NCBI RefSeq assembly: GCF_032854445.1
Contig: NC_088307.1
Span: 20,338,001 to 20,402,000, forward strand
DNA length: 64,000 nucleotides
From: Liolophura sinensis
Taxonomy: Eukaryota > Mollusca > Polyplacophora > Chitonida > Chitonidae
Direction: 5' to 3'
Each line of letters opens with the position of its first letter. Position 1 is the first letter of the stretch. Shown one piece after another: positions 58,201 to 64,000 of this stretch. The notes under the pieces are model-generated. The model was not told the DNA's origin, made no database searches, and was given only the letters and a program-made list of their open reading frames with translations. A program made the position numbers and the translations under genes.

Positions 58201-61200
58201 CGTCTTTAATTACACTGGAGAACAACTGCATCTGCATAATAATTTTTGAAATAATTTTAATCTTTGTCTGCTTTACTGTTGGGAGTGAGTACGCGCACGA
58301 TGTCATCTCTAAAGAGCCAATATCTTGAGATCTATCAAACAACTTTTGGGTGGAACGCTCAAGAAGTAGTTCCCTAGAAAATCTACAATTAATAGTTACA
58401 GGTTAATCACGAGCACATTTGGACAGTACAATCAAGTCTTTTCATACTGAACTAGCAATCATATTATATTTTTTAAATTTGTCCGCGTTCAAGTCTTGTT
58501 GCCTGATGTCCACTGCTCCTTGTAGAATGTTCCACGAACCTAATTTTCTCGCGATATCAATGACTTGGAGTCATTGGAGTCAAAACAACTCCATTTGCTT
58601 AATAGTGCCTTCATCAACCAATGATATATTCATGAGGATATAATTTGCTTTAGGGTTTATTCAGTTAAAGCATTTATGGCTCTATTCGAGTATGTCTGTA
58701 CATTTTCATGTAGTCGTTTAGCAGACTGCATTTATCAAGTGGCAAAAATCTTGCGTGACGTCAATGTTCACAGTTTGGTCAGAAAGGGCCACTTTAGTGT
58801 CCAGCATTTTAAAGGCACTTTTATTAGGTTGTAAAAATGTGGGGAAAAGTATTTCGTCTGACACACACTGCATAATATTATGTTTGTTTGTTTTTTTGTC
58901 CATCTTCTAAGTTCGCATTTCTCTCTCTGTAAAGAGTATTACAGAATAATTTAGTCCTTAATCTTAGTGTTGGCTGAACTTTCAGTTACCAGTATTCTTA
59001 ATGGAAAGTCAAAAATCTGTTCATAGGTTTACTCTGACATTGTAGCTTTCAGATTTAAAGATCACAGGTGAGGGAAAGACTCGAGCGTTTACTTCCCTGA
59101 GCTAATCTACCTTAACTCACCATAGTAATGGGCGTAAATAAAAGAAGGACACACAGCTGGGAATATAAACTGTTGAGTTATGAAACCAGCTGAAAACCTC
59201 GCAAATCTCACATGTAAAAGTACAGGTCAACTAAATATTCAGCTAATAGCGTACATGAAATAGAGACAAAATGTGTACTGCTACATTTTCTTTGCTTCAT
59301 AAACAATACAAACCACCCTTTTAAGTTTGTCTTATGGTATTATTAATTGAGAGTCCACGATATATTTACGTTTCTCGTGCTTTTTGTAATTTGCGCCCTA
59401 TAAGGTTAATTTCATTTTATCAAAATGTTTGATAAAGCTACCGTTGCGGAAAGGCTATCCTACCTTAATTTACTTCTACTGACTCTTTAAATATTTTAGC
59501 GCCAATTAGGTTTGCCCACCTCTGGTGGTACCAATGTCATGTCTGGCCCATGGGCAAAGACCAGTGGTTAGTTGCGAGGATTAATTTCAGCATTAAATAC
59601 TAACCGACGTCGGGTACATTAAACGTTCATTAAAAGGCGATTTTAAAAAAACAAATAGTGGGACCTCCGTGGCCGAGGATGTTAGCGTGCCAGCGTAATG
59701 AACCAGGAGCCTCTCACCAATGCAGTCGCTGTGAGCCAGCCCATGTTGGGCTCGTGGAAGGGCCTGTCAACAACGCGCGGAAGGTCGTGTGTTTCCCTTG
59801 GACTGTCCGGTTTCTTCCCACCAGAATGTTGGCCGCCATCGTATGAGTGAGTGAGTCAGTGAGTGAGTGCTTGGGGTTTAACGTCGTATTTAACAATTGT
59901 TCCGTGATATGATGATGAAAGAGTCCTTAGATATGTACGTGCAATGTGCTTACTTGTTGCGGGATGGATTTCCACCGCCCTTTTATCTAGTGCTGCTTCA
60001 CTGAACACGACTTACCGAAAGCAAGTAGGTGGCCGCACCGAGCGAAGAACATCGTCCTCTCTTAAGGTCTTAGGTGTAACGTAAACCAGTATTGACCCTG
60101 GATCTACCGTCCCCGATGCGGACGCTGTACCATTTGGAGACATCCGCCTTCGTATGAATGAAATATTCTTGAGTAAAACCTTGGCCTAAAACACCAATGA
60201 AATAAATAAAAAGAAAAGAAAAATAAATAAATCAAACAAATAAATAATATAAACAAATACATGTGTGCAAGACAGGTCCAGATATACGTTCGCCATCTTC
60301 ATAATGAGATTTGTGGACTCATTTATTTACAAATGTTTTCCAGATAGAAATGTATTTGTTGTCGTTCTCTCTCCCAGTGTTCGGCAGAGTGCGGACGAGG
60401 GCACCAGCGACGTATAGTGCGCTGTAACACAGGTGATACCCGGGATTGCCAAAAGTCGCCACGCCCCGCAGACAGGAGAACGTGTGGAAGCGCCACGTGT
60501 GACAACTTTTGGAAAACTACCAAATGGTCCAGGGTAAATAACGTCTTTATTTATTCCGTGCAATTTTAGTATGTTTTATATTCATCCACATCCAAACTGT
60601 GTTATATCGATAGACCCATGTGGGGTTATACCAGACTTTTAAAACTTTCATCACTGAGCAGTTAGAGCAAGGAAATAGGGCTGGTTGATCCGGAGTCAAT
60701 ATAACATGACTGGGAGGGGTGTCATTTCTGGTGTCTTCGGCATGACACATGTAATTCAGTGGCAGCAGAACTTTGGCGGAATGGACTCCAGAAGAAAACA
60801 CAGCATATGTACACACACTCGATGATATCTCGTTGTCATATGAATGAAAAATTGTGAAGTACAACGTAAACCCCAAGCATGCACACTGTACATCAAATTT
60901 TTCGTCTTGGGAAGACATATAATTAACAGGACAGCTTGTTCTTCCCATTTTCTCGCCAATCCTCATCATCATCGTCTCGAGCTCTTGCAAATTCTCATCG
61001 TTTCATTCTCTTGCTCAACCTTGTCTTCTCATTTTCTTCCCAATCCTCATCGTTTCATTCTGTTGCCCATCCTCATCGTCTCATTCTCATCGTCTCATTC
61101 TGTTGCCCATCCTCAATGTCTCACTCTCTTGTTGTTCGTCATCGTCTCATTTTCATGCTCTCCGTCGTCATCTCATTTTCTTGCGCACCAGTGTTCCGGC

Positions 61201-63930
61201 CCGTGCGGCTCCGGCGTGAGACAACGGCAAGTGCTATGCCGTGGTGCACGAGGGAGAGCTCTAGATGAACGGAGCTGTGACCGAAGCACAAAGCCCCTTT
61301 CCGTGCAGGCCTGTGGGGAGAAGGACTACTGCCAGTTTGTCTGGGTCCCACAGCGATGGGAAAAGGTATGTTGAGCAGCGCAGTTGTAGCTTATACTAAG
61401 GAAAAATATAAAATATGGGTAGTTCATAGCAAGGAAAAACATGAATATGTTGGTACCTTATACTAAAAAAGGTCGAGGTGGTTAAAGTGCAAGCGCGGTG
61501 CAATGACCCTCTTCTCGATGTGTGCGGTCGATGTGAGTTCAAGTCCAGTCCATGCTGACTTCCTCTCCGGCTGTGCGTGAGAAGCCTATCAGCAACCTGC
61601 AGATGGTCGTGGGTTTTCCCTGGATTCTCAGGTTTCTCCCACCAAAATGCAGACTGCTGTCGTATAAGTGAAATATTCTTGAGAACGAGGTAAAACGCCA
61701 TTCAAATAAACAAATATTCAAACACGATAACTTTGTTGGTGTAAACTACAGGATTTGGAGTTACAACACAGAAACGTCCATTTGTAATATTACAATCTGA
61801 AAACACATCTGTTAAAGTCACCGAACACATTTTCTCCGAGTGACAACAGATTAAACCATGTTACAAACTATTATGTCTTATATGACAAACTTGTTATCTT
61901 ATTCCAACAGAATACTTCTTTTGGTCTAACGTGGTATTGTGTTATCTATAACATAAAAGTGTGTTGGAACAACCTAATTTATTCTAACATATGGCCCGCT
62001 TTCCTCTCACCATAAAACTGGCCGATGTCGCACAAGTGAAATATTCTTGAGTGTGGCCATACAAAAACAATCAAAAATAAATCACAAATGTATCAAGAAA
62101 AATATAAACACCTTGGTAGCTTACATGTATGCCAAGAAAAAGTGTCCAAAAAATTGGAAAGTTAAAAGAAAAGTTAATATAAATCTAACTGTATTTAGCC
62201 GTATGCCAAGGAAAAATGTCCAAAAAATTGGAAAGTTAAAAGAAAAGATAACATGAATCTAATTGTATTTAGGCGTTTGGGTCCATGAAGTATGTGTATC
62301 CTATCGAAAGTTCAACTAGCATAAAAAAGACCCCAGCACAGAGAGTAAATGCAGACCTTTCACGACAGTGTGATAGTTGGTAAATGCCCTCCCCCCTTCC
62401 ACTCCCCCTTCTAAAACCGTGCACGAACAAAATTCACATCGTTACATCCATTTCAAGTTATGAAGTCAAATTTCACGTAGAAATCAAATGAAATATTTGA
62501 TGAATGGCTTGAAGCTGTTCACCTGTCTGTCCATGAGTCTCAGTGAGGGTTTTGGTCACTGAACATAATTTTATCCAAATTCTGCTTAAATCTTGGCACG
62601 TGTAAAGTTGCTACTATTCAGGCATTGTATGAACAGTTTGAATAAAACCCTAAGTTAAAATAACAAAAGGCCGGGTTTCACCGGTTACCTGTGACCAATT
62701 GTCAGTTACATGTATAAATCTATCGTCGGTGCTGGTTTATTCTCTGTTCCATAGTCTATTTCATTTTCTGATATGTAGCTACATATATAGATAATTTGTG
62801 ATTTTTAGTGTACAGCAGAGTGTGGGGAAGGGACCGCGGACAGGAAAGTGGTGTGTGGGGCCGTCTCGAACGGGCGTTTCCAAGTCCATCCAGACTCATA
62901 TTGCCACCGTACTTCCAAGCCCATGACAACTGCCCGTTGTAGAGAAATGCCGTGCGAAGCCAAATGGCTAACCACCGAATGGTCCAAGGTAGGTTTGTAA
63001 TCCCTTTGCTCTAGCAGGTTTTATAAAATATATGAATGGCAATCACGACTCACTGGTGAATGGACTTACACATTCTACATTGGAATAATCTCTGGTACAA
63101 TGGAATCATCGGTCTTCCCGACAATCCTTCTCATTTGGGGTATTTTTGCCCGCGTCTTCCGTTTAGATCCACCGGCCCATATGGCTTGGTAGGTAGAGCG
63201 ACCGCTTCCGGGGTGGTAGATACAGGGTTAATCCTGAGTCGGGTCACACCAAAACCTTAAAAGAGGAAGTGGTATCTTCCTCGCTTGGCGTTCATCATTA
63301 CGAGGAAGTGCTACGAGTGGTTGACCCGTATCAGTATAATGGCTGGGGTGGGGTGTTTTACTTGCCTTCGGTAAGGGGTCTCAGTGAAGCAGTACTAGAT
63401 AAAAGAGCGGTTGAAATCCGTCCTGTAGCAAGGAGGTACATTACACCTACATGCACCCTAAGGATTCCTTCGTCGTCATATGACTGAAAAATTGTTAAGT
63501 ACGACGTTAAACCCCAAGCACTCACTCATTCACTCCGCTTAGATCCCTTGTCAGCAGAATTACGTACTAAATGCTTTGCCTTGGAGTCGTACGTGGGAAG
63601 GTCTGTCAGCAACCTGCGGAAGGTCGTGGGTTTCCCCCGGGCTCTGCCCGGTTTCCTCCCACCATAATGCTGGCCGCCGTAGTATAAGTGAAACATTTTT
63701 GAGTACGGCGTAAAACACCAATCAAATAAATAAATAAATAACTTTGCCTTGGTATCAAAACAGTAAACACATTTACTTGCAGTGCTCTAAAAGCTGTGGA
63801 AAGGGGGGCATTAAGATGAGAGAAGTTCGTTGTTACCATGACGATGAGGAATCCAACGGCTGCGACAACAACCGGAAGCCCAAAGCTGTTGAGGAATGCC
63901 CACTTCCGGCGTGCCCGGAAGATCGTCGAG
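37155..63930 (+). CDS. Secreted ADAMTS-like glycoprotein (7 TSRs visible)
   Basis: Seventeen exons join with matching phase into about 1010 codons without a stop. Order: signal peptide (1-25), TSR1 (about 42-101), cysteine-rich module with [13 protein letters not shown] and VGCD...[11 protein letters not shown] (about 99-215), spacer with [13 protein letters not shown] (about 225-345), Pro/Ser-rich linker (about 345-640), TSR2-TSR7 (about 660-1003). No propeptide, HExxH metalloprotease or disintegrin exon lies between the signal exon and TSR1, so the product is an ADAMTS-like matrix protein rather than a protease. One TSR plus spacer plus six TSRs resembles ADAMTSL2/THSD4-type proteins; papilin or ADAMTSL1/3 remain possible because the 3' end may be outside the window. 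Likely role: extracellular-matrix or microfibril organisation. Introns are heavily loaded with repeats. Confidence 0.85.
37722..37818 (+). repeat. SINE-2 3' fragment
   Basis: TTCCACCGTAATGCTGGCCG then CCGTCGTATAATATAAACG and AAAT repeats. Confidence 0.65.
37835..37995 (+). repeat. F3 element with short insert
   Basis: AAACTGAAAGGAAATCGG, GTGACCATTTGCCAATTATTC and CTGGCTGCTCTGGTTTTATT. About 55 bp including CATTCATTCATTC separates the last two. Confidence 0.6.
37996..38864. other. Intron 1 DNA without recognised feature
   Basis: No exon-like frame in phase with the gene and no repeat family recognised. Confidence 0.35.
38865..39215 (+). repeat. F3 element split by a SINE-2
   Basis: The left part has CCTAATTCTGCTTAAACCAT and GGTGCTAGGGG. 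The right part resumes at CATATACATGAACAGTTAG and runs to CTTGGTTTTACCCTC. The SINE-2 at 38926-39085 lies between. Confidence 0.75.
38926..39085 (+). repeat. SINE-2 nested in F3
   Basis: TCGGCCGTAAGTGGGAAGG to the AAAT tail. It is flanked by TATTCTTTCAGC on both sides (about 38914 and 39086), a plausible target-site duplication. Confidence 0.8.
39363..39570 (-). repeat. SINE-2, nearly complete
   Basis: Plus strand runs TGATTGGTGTTTTACGTCG, GAATATTTCACTTCTACGAC, AGCCAGCATGAGATGG and then CTTGGCCACGGAGAT at the head end, with an internal deletion in the GGGAAACCC region. Confidence 0.8.
39835..40230. repeat. Diffuse repeat with ACTGACGCCGGA words
   Basis: GTATACTGACGCCGG, TATACTGACGCCG, CTAACGCCGGACGTACAT and GTATACTGACTCCGGACATA recur at 39835, 39947, 40086 and 40171, spaced about 85-140 bp apart. 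Confidence 0.5.
40268..40470. repeat. 21-bp degenerate tandem repeat spanning a splice acceptor
   Basis: From 40311 the sequence divides into consecutive 21-bp units such as GATTGCCACTTGCTGGTTAA plus A. The last unit boundary is the acceptor of exon 2 (GGTTACAG|ATTGCT), so the first exon codons come from the repeat. Confidence 0.75.
40459..40562 (+). CDS. ADAMTS-like exon 2: TSR1, N-terminal part
   Basis: Reads [20 protein letters not shown] then [19 protein letters not shown] is a C-mannosylation-type motif and CTRSCG fits the TSR O-fucose consensus. Starts in phase 0 to match exon 1 and ends with two bases of a codon at GTAAGG. Confidence 0.85.
41799..41871 (+). CDS. ADAMTS-like exon 3: TSR1, C-terminal part
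   Basis: Acceptor TTGTTTTACAG. Reads [20 protein letters not shown] then CNTQ, supplying the later TSR cysteines. Ends in phase 0 at GTAAAA. Confidence 0.8.
41885..41970 (+). repeat. F3 fragment just inside intron 3
   Basis: GTAACGATTTGTCAACTATT, ACACTGTCGTCGTTGCTCTGG split as ACACTGTCGTCG and TTGCTCTGG. It begins only about 13 bp after the exon 3 donor. Confidence 0.65.
42393..42498 (+). CDS. ADAMTS-like exon 4: start of cysteine-rich module
   Basis: Reads [20 protein letters not shown] then [15 protein letters not shown]. DFRxxQC and the W-x-P motif are the classical start of the ADAMTS cysteine-rich region. Ends in phase 1 at GTAGGC. Confidence 0.9.
43177..43544 (-). repeat. SINE-1 with a variant tRNA-like head
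   Basis: The body matches other SINE-1 copies. The head reads, on the minus strand, CCGGCCCCGATGGCTCAGCT, GGTAGAGCATCGGC and carries about 30 extra bases around GGGGAGAGGGGGC. ATATAAA occurs on both sides, a possible target-site duplication. Confidence 0.8.
43761..43915 (+). CDS. ADAMTS-like exon 5: cysteine-rich module
   Basis: Acceptor follows CTCTTTCGCTGGAG. Reads [20 protein letters not shown], then [19 protein letters not shown]. The DGTxC and VCVxGxC motifs match the family. Ends in phase 0 at GTGAGT. Confidence 0.9.
44155..44275 (+). repeat. Dispersed intronic repeat, copy 1 of 2
   Basis: GATGAAAGACCATTCAATA, TTTTTAAAAAATATTTTTC and TTCTACTGTGGCC resemble 51627-51740 in another intron of the same gene, in the same orientation. 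Confidence 0.45.
44276..46409. other. Intron 5 DNA without recognised feature
   Basis: About 2.1 kb with several open frames (for example 44380-44796, minus) but no recognisable domain. Confidence 0.4.
46410..46530 (+). CDS. ADAMTS-like exon 6: CGVCGGD segment
   Basis: Acceptor TTTCCTCCACAG. Reads [32 protein letters not shown] and a NLT glycosylation site. VGCD and [11 protein letters not shown] are diagnostic of the ADAMTS/ADAMTSL family. Ends in phase 1. Confidence 0.95.
46661..46840. repeat. Long imperfect inverted repeat with B-box-like arms
   Basis: The left arm (46661-46727: AATTTCCAACTCTGATAAAC, TGGTTCGAGCGAGATTCGAA) pairs with the right arm (46781-46840: GAATTCGAATCTCACTCGCG, CCAG, GTTGGAAATTTC). 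Each arm contains a TTCGAATCTC word like the T-arm of a tRNA. The spacer is about 55 bp. Confidence 0.65.
47343..47505 (-). repeat. SINE-2, diverged
   Basis: GTACCGTACTCAAGAATAG, ATACGATGGCGGTCAGC, GGAGGAAACCGGGCCC on the plus strand. Confidence 0.7.
47624..47704 (+). CDS. ADAMTS-like exon 7: start of spacer
   Basis: Acceptor after TTGTTATTTTTAG. Reads [20 protein letters not shown] then SRDVVL. The IPxGAxHIKxVE motif opens the ADAMTS spacer. Phase 1 at both ends. Confidence 0.9.
48404..48579 (+). CDS. ADAMTS-like exon 8: spacer
   Basis: Reads [20 protein letters not shown], then [20 protein letters not shown] and [11 protein letters not shown], the beta-rich spacer fold. Ends in phase 0 at GTAACC. 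Confidence 0.85.
48600..49397. other. Intron 8 DNA without recognised feature
   Basis: AT-rich; ATTCATTCATTCATTTATTC lies directly before the exon 9 acceptor. Confidence 0.35.
49398..50253 (+). CDS. ADAMTS-like exon 9: spacer end and Pro/Ser-rich linker
   Basis: At 856 bp, by far the largest exon. It begins [20 protein letters not shown], the last spacer strand. It passes through [15 protein letters not shown] and then becomes a disordered Pro/Ser/Arg-rich stretch ([40 protein letters not shown]) with a KNSS glycosylation site and an acidic end ([11 protein letters not shown]). Cysteine occurs only outside the linker core. Donor GTAAGT, phase 1. Confidence 0.85.
50490..50586 (+). repeat. SINE-2 3' fragment, diverged
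   Basis: ATCGTATAAGAGAAATATTC then TTAAACAAATAAATG. Confidence 0.45.
51144..51260 (+). CDS. ADAMTS-like exon 10: linker
   Basis: Acceptor TTTGAGACAG. Reads [20 protein letters not shown], then [16 protein letters not shown], continuing the low-complexity linker and adding an NVT sequon. Phase 1 at both ends. Its support is phase and position rather than a known motif. Confidence 0.65.
51627..51740 (+). repeat. Dispersed intronic repeat, copy 2 of 2
   Basis: AATGAAAGACCATTAAACA, TTTTTAAAGAATTTTTCCAA and TTCTGTTGTGGTC match 44155-44275. Confidence 0.45.
52257..52382 (+). CDS. ADAMTS-like exon 11: linker end and TSR2 start
   Basis: Reads [20 protein letters not shown], then [19 protein letters not shown]. 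The RWRPxxxxPCSSTC block is the first TSR after the spacer and has an NIT glycosylation site. Phase 1 at both ends. Confidence 0.85.
52438..52701 (+). repeat. SINE-2, full length
   Basis: GGACTTCCGTGGCCGAGGAG head, GTTCAAGTCCCGC B-box-like sequence, AACCTGCGGATAGG core, ATATTCTTCAGTACGGCG and AAAT tail. Confidence 0.85.
53032..53075 (+). repeat. F3 fragment
   Basis: CGTACTGTTGTCGCTGCTCT followed by GGTCTTACTTTCC. Confidence 0.55.
53322..53454 (+). CDS. ADAMTS-like exon 12: TSR2, C-terminal part
   Basis: Acceptor GTAATTTTCAG. Reads [20 protein letters not shown], then [20 protein letters not shown] and CVAR. Ends with two bases of the Arg codon at GTAATC. Confidence 0.85.
53497..53597 (+). 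repeat. SINE-2 3' fragment
   Basis: TTCCCCGGGGCACTGCCAGG, CCATAATGCCGGCCG and CAAATAAATCAAATAAA; it starts about 40 bp after the exon 12 donor. Confidence 0.6.
54495..54955. mobile_element. Foldback/MITE-like element, 75-bp arms
   Basis: The left arm (54495-54568: TCTAATTCATAACGTTAAAC, CATTGCCTCGGGTGACATCA) matches the reverse complement of the right arm (54880-54955: TCTAATTTACTATGTTAAAC, CATTGCCTCGGGCGGCGTCA). The interior of about 310 bp has an open frame on the minus strand but no recognised domain. Confidence 0.6.
55226..55441 (+). repeat. SINE-2, head partly lost
   Basis: GAGCCTCTCACCAGTGTGG, GTTCAAGTCCAACTCG and the AAAT tail. The tail ends about 45 bp before exon 13. Confidence 0.8.
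55490..55697 (+). CDS. ADAMTS-like exon 13: TSR3 and start of TSR4
   Basis: Acceptor GTTTTTTAG. Reads [20 protein letters not shown], then [19 protein letters not shown] and [13 protein letters not shown]3 is complete; the final W..W block opens TSR4. Phase 0 at GTAAGC. Confidence 0.9.
55807..55962 (+). repeat. SINE-2, 5'-truncated
   Basis: CCCCGGCCGTACGTAGGAAG to TCTTAAGTACGGCG and AAAT. Confidence 0.8.
56000..56043 (-). repeat. SINE-2 3' end fragment, inverted
   Basis: GATTTATTTATTTATTGAG and TGTTTTACGCCGTACTCGAG. With the plus copy at 55807 it makes an inverted pair of SINE tails. Confidence 0.55.
56511..56546 (+). other. G-run tract, possible G-quadruplex
   Basis: Five runs of five or six G separated by CT, T, TCTT and T, close to the 5' end of TIR element copy B. 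It would lie in the intron of the nascent transcript. Confidence 0.65.
57342..57710 (+). repeat. SINE-1, full length, with target-site duplication
   Basis: ACCGGCCCGGATAGCACAGT head, GGTAGAGCG, CAATCCTTGATCGAGTC B-box-like sequence, full body and ACTC tail. TGAAACATGAT flanks it at 57331-57341 and 57711-57721. Copy A shows the unoccupied site (TGAAAGATGATTG near 8707). Confidence 0.9.
58080..58216 (+). repeat. F3 element, clean insertion
   Basis: Starts ACAGTTAGAATAAAACCCTA and ends near ACGTCTTTAATTACACTGG. Copy A reads straight through the corresponding point (CCATTAGAGAACAAC near 9103), which defines this F3 insertion's limits. Confidence 0.8.
59658..60216 (+). repeat. SINE-2 split by nested SINE-1
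   Basis: Head at 59658 (GGACCTCCGTGGCCGAGGAT), body to 59847, then the 3' motif GAAATATTCTTGAGTAAAAC resumes at about 60150. Confidence 0.8.
59848..60135 (-). repeat. SINE-1 nested in SINE-2
   Basis: GTGAGTGAGTCAGTGAGTGA start and GGATGGATTTCCACCGCCC core. The duplicated target is CCGCCATCGTATGAGTGA and CCGCCTTCGTATGAATGA on the two sides. Confidence 0.8.
60378..60533 (+). CDS. ADAMTS-like exon 14: TSR4 body and start of TSR5
   Basis: Acceptor CTCTCTCCCAG. Reads [20 protein letters not shown], then [18 protein letters not shown] symmetric phase 0 exon that starts exactly at the first TSR cysteine. Confidence 0.9.
60690..60893 (+). repeat. SINE-1, strongly diverged
   Basis: GGTTGATCCGGAGTCAATAT and CATATGAATGAAAAATTGTG, AAGTACAACGTAAACCCC follow SINE-1 order; the middle is damaged. 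Confidence 0.55.
61020..61190. repeat. CTCATCGTCTCATTCT-type pyrimidine-rich repeat
   Basis: CCTCATCGTCTCATTCT and TTGCCCATCCTCATCG words repeat irregularly up to the acceptor of exon 15, forming an unusually long polypyrimidine tract. Confidence 0.75.
61192..61365 (+). CDS. ADAMTS-like exon 15: TSR5 body and start of TSR6
   Basis: Reads [20 protein letters not shown], then [18 protein letters not shown]. Symmetric phase 0 exon, acceptor GCGCACCAG, donor GTATGT. Confidence 0.9.
61483..61716 (+). repeat. SINE-2
   Basis: Degraded head (GGTGGTTAAAGTGCAAGCGC), GTTCAAGTCCAGTCC, ACCTGCAGATGGTCG core and ATATTCTTGAGAACG end. Confidence 0.8.
61990..62095 (+). repeat. SINE-2 3' fragment
   Basis: GCTTTCCTCTCACCATAAAA, CAAGTGAAATATTCTTGAG, then AATCAAAAATAAATC. 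Confidence 0.65.
62129..62276. repeat. 74-bp tandem duplication, two units
   Basis: ATGCCAAGAAAAAGTGTCCA at 62129 and ATGCCAAGGAAAAATGTCCA at 62203 each lead into AAAATTGGAAAGTTAAAAG. Confidence 0.85.
62570..62765 (+). repeat. F3 element
   Basis: AATTCTGCTTAAATCTTGGC, GAACAGTTTGAATAAAACCC, GGTTTCACCGGTTACCTGTG and GGTGCTGGTTTATTCTC. Confidence 0.7.
62809..62988 (+). CDS. ADAMTS-like exon 16: TSR6 body and start of TSR7
   Basis: Reads [20 protein letters not shown], then [20 protein letters not shown] and [14 protein letters not shown]. Symmetric phase 0 exon. Confidence 0.9.
63171..63534 (+). repeat. SINE-1, full length, with target-site duplication
   Basis: Head CCGGCCCATATGGCTTGGTA then GGTAGAGCG. 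It is flanked by CCGTTTAGATCC (63159) and CCGCTTAGATCC (63535). Confidence 0.85.
63588..63742 (+). repeat. SINE-2, 5'-truncated
   Basis: GTCGTACGTGGGAAGGTCTG to GAGTACGGCGTAAAACACC and AAAT. The tail ends 40 bp before exon 17. Confidence 0.85.
63783..63930 (+). CDS. ADAMTS-like exon 17: TSR7 body
   Basis: Acceptor TTTACTTGCAG. Reads [20 protein letters not shown], then [13 protein letters not shown]. Unlike exons 13-16 it does not end with a W..W block and ends in phase 1 if GTGCGT at 63931 is the donor. If that donor is not used, the frame stops four codons later at TAA 63939-63941. Confidence 0.85.
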
Positions 63931-63963
63931 GTGCGTTATAAAAGCAACATTCATTCCTAAAAT

Positions 63964-64000
63964 GGCCTCCGTGGCCGAGTTGTTTAGCTTGCCATCAGCA
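63964..64000 (+). repeat. SINE-2 head cut by the window edge
   Basis: GGCCTCCGTGGCCGAGTTGT matches the start of the full-length copies. Confidence 0.6.

Larger units (their letters stand above)
56576..59566. mobile_element. Non-autonomous TIR element, copy B
   Basis: Colinear with 7657-10512. The left end GTCCATGGGCCAAGGCCC and the reverse complement of the right end TTTGCCCATGGGCCAGACAT, ATTGGTACCACC pair as imperfect TIRs. Shared internal landmarks include ATGGCAGATTTGTTGATGAA, ATCTGCATAATAAT and GATAAAGCTACCGTTGC. It carries its own SINE-1 (57342-57710) and F3 (58080-58216) insertions, both absent from copy A. It lies in intron 13 of the ADAMTS-like gene. Confidence 0.6.

Overview
The window looks like a lophotrochozoan nuclear genome, most likely a bivalve mollusc; a brachiopod cannot be excluded. 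Genes carry GT-AG introns, intergenic DNA is AT-rich and crowded with repeats, and two tRNA-headed SINE families of a kind I associate with bivalve genomes are interspersed throughout. I call them SINE-1 (tail of GTGA/ACTC repeats) and SINE-2 (tail of AAAT repeats). A third short interspersed family, called F3 here, ends in a GTCGTCGCTGCTCTGG-like core. Nothing prokaryotic was seen.

Region 1 (1-29,608) is a degenerating cluster of one rhodopsin-class GPCR gene. Copy 1 (+) enters at the left edge. Copies 2 (15,419-16,722, -) and 3 (22,434-24,341, -) are complete two-exon genes of 335 and 332 codons sharing one intron position. An exon-2 relic (3,619-3,800, +) and an exon-1 relic (about 28,480-29,608, -) are broken. 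Between them lie a BEL/Pao pol relic, a DDE transposase relic, a YqaJ/PHD-like relic, a LINE relic, a MITE, several minisatellites and copy A of a roughly 2.9 kb element with imperfect terminal inverted repeats.

Region 2 (29,609-36,950) holds no recognisable gene. It contains a 41-bp satellite with a higher-order period, a very uniform 57-bp array and a long TA run.

Region 3 (36,951-64,000) is one large + strand gene for a secreted ADAMTS-like extracellular-matrix protein. Seventeen exons can be traced with continuous splice phase: signal peptide, thrombospondin type 1 repeat (TSR), cysteine-rich module, spacer, a long Pro/Ser-rich linker, then six more TSRs up to the right edge. No metalloprotease exon is present. 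Its introns carry SINEs, F3 copies, a foldback element, a G-quadruplex-like tract and copy B of the TIR element.

The most notable observation is that the exon-1 GPCR relic has expanded a 35-bp piece of its own second transmembrane segment into about 26 tandem units (28,524-29,433). The final unit is still in register with the flanking exon. Splice sites and family calls come from reading the sequence and recalling family motifs; no search or expression data were available.
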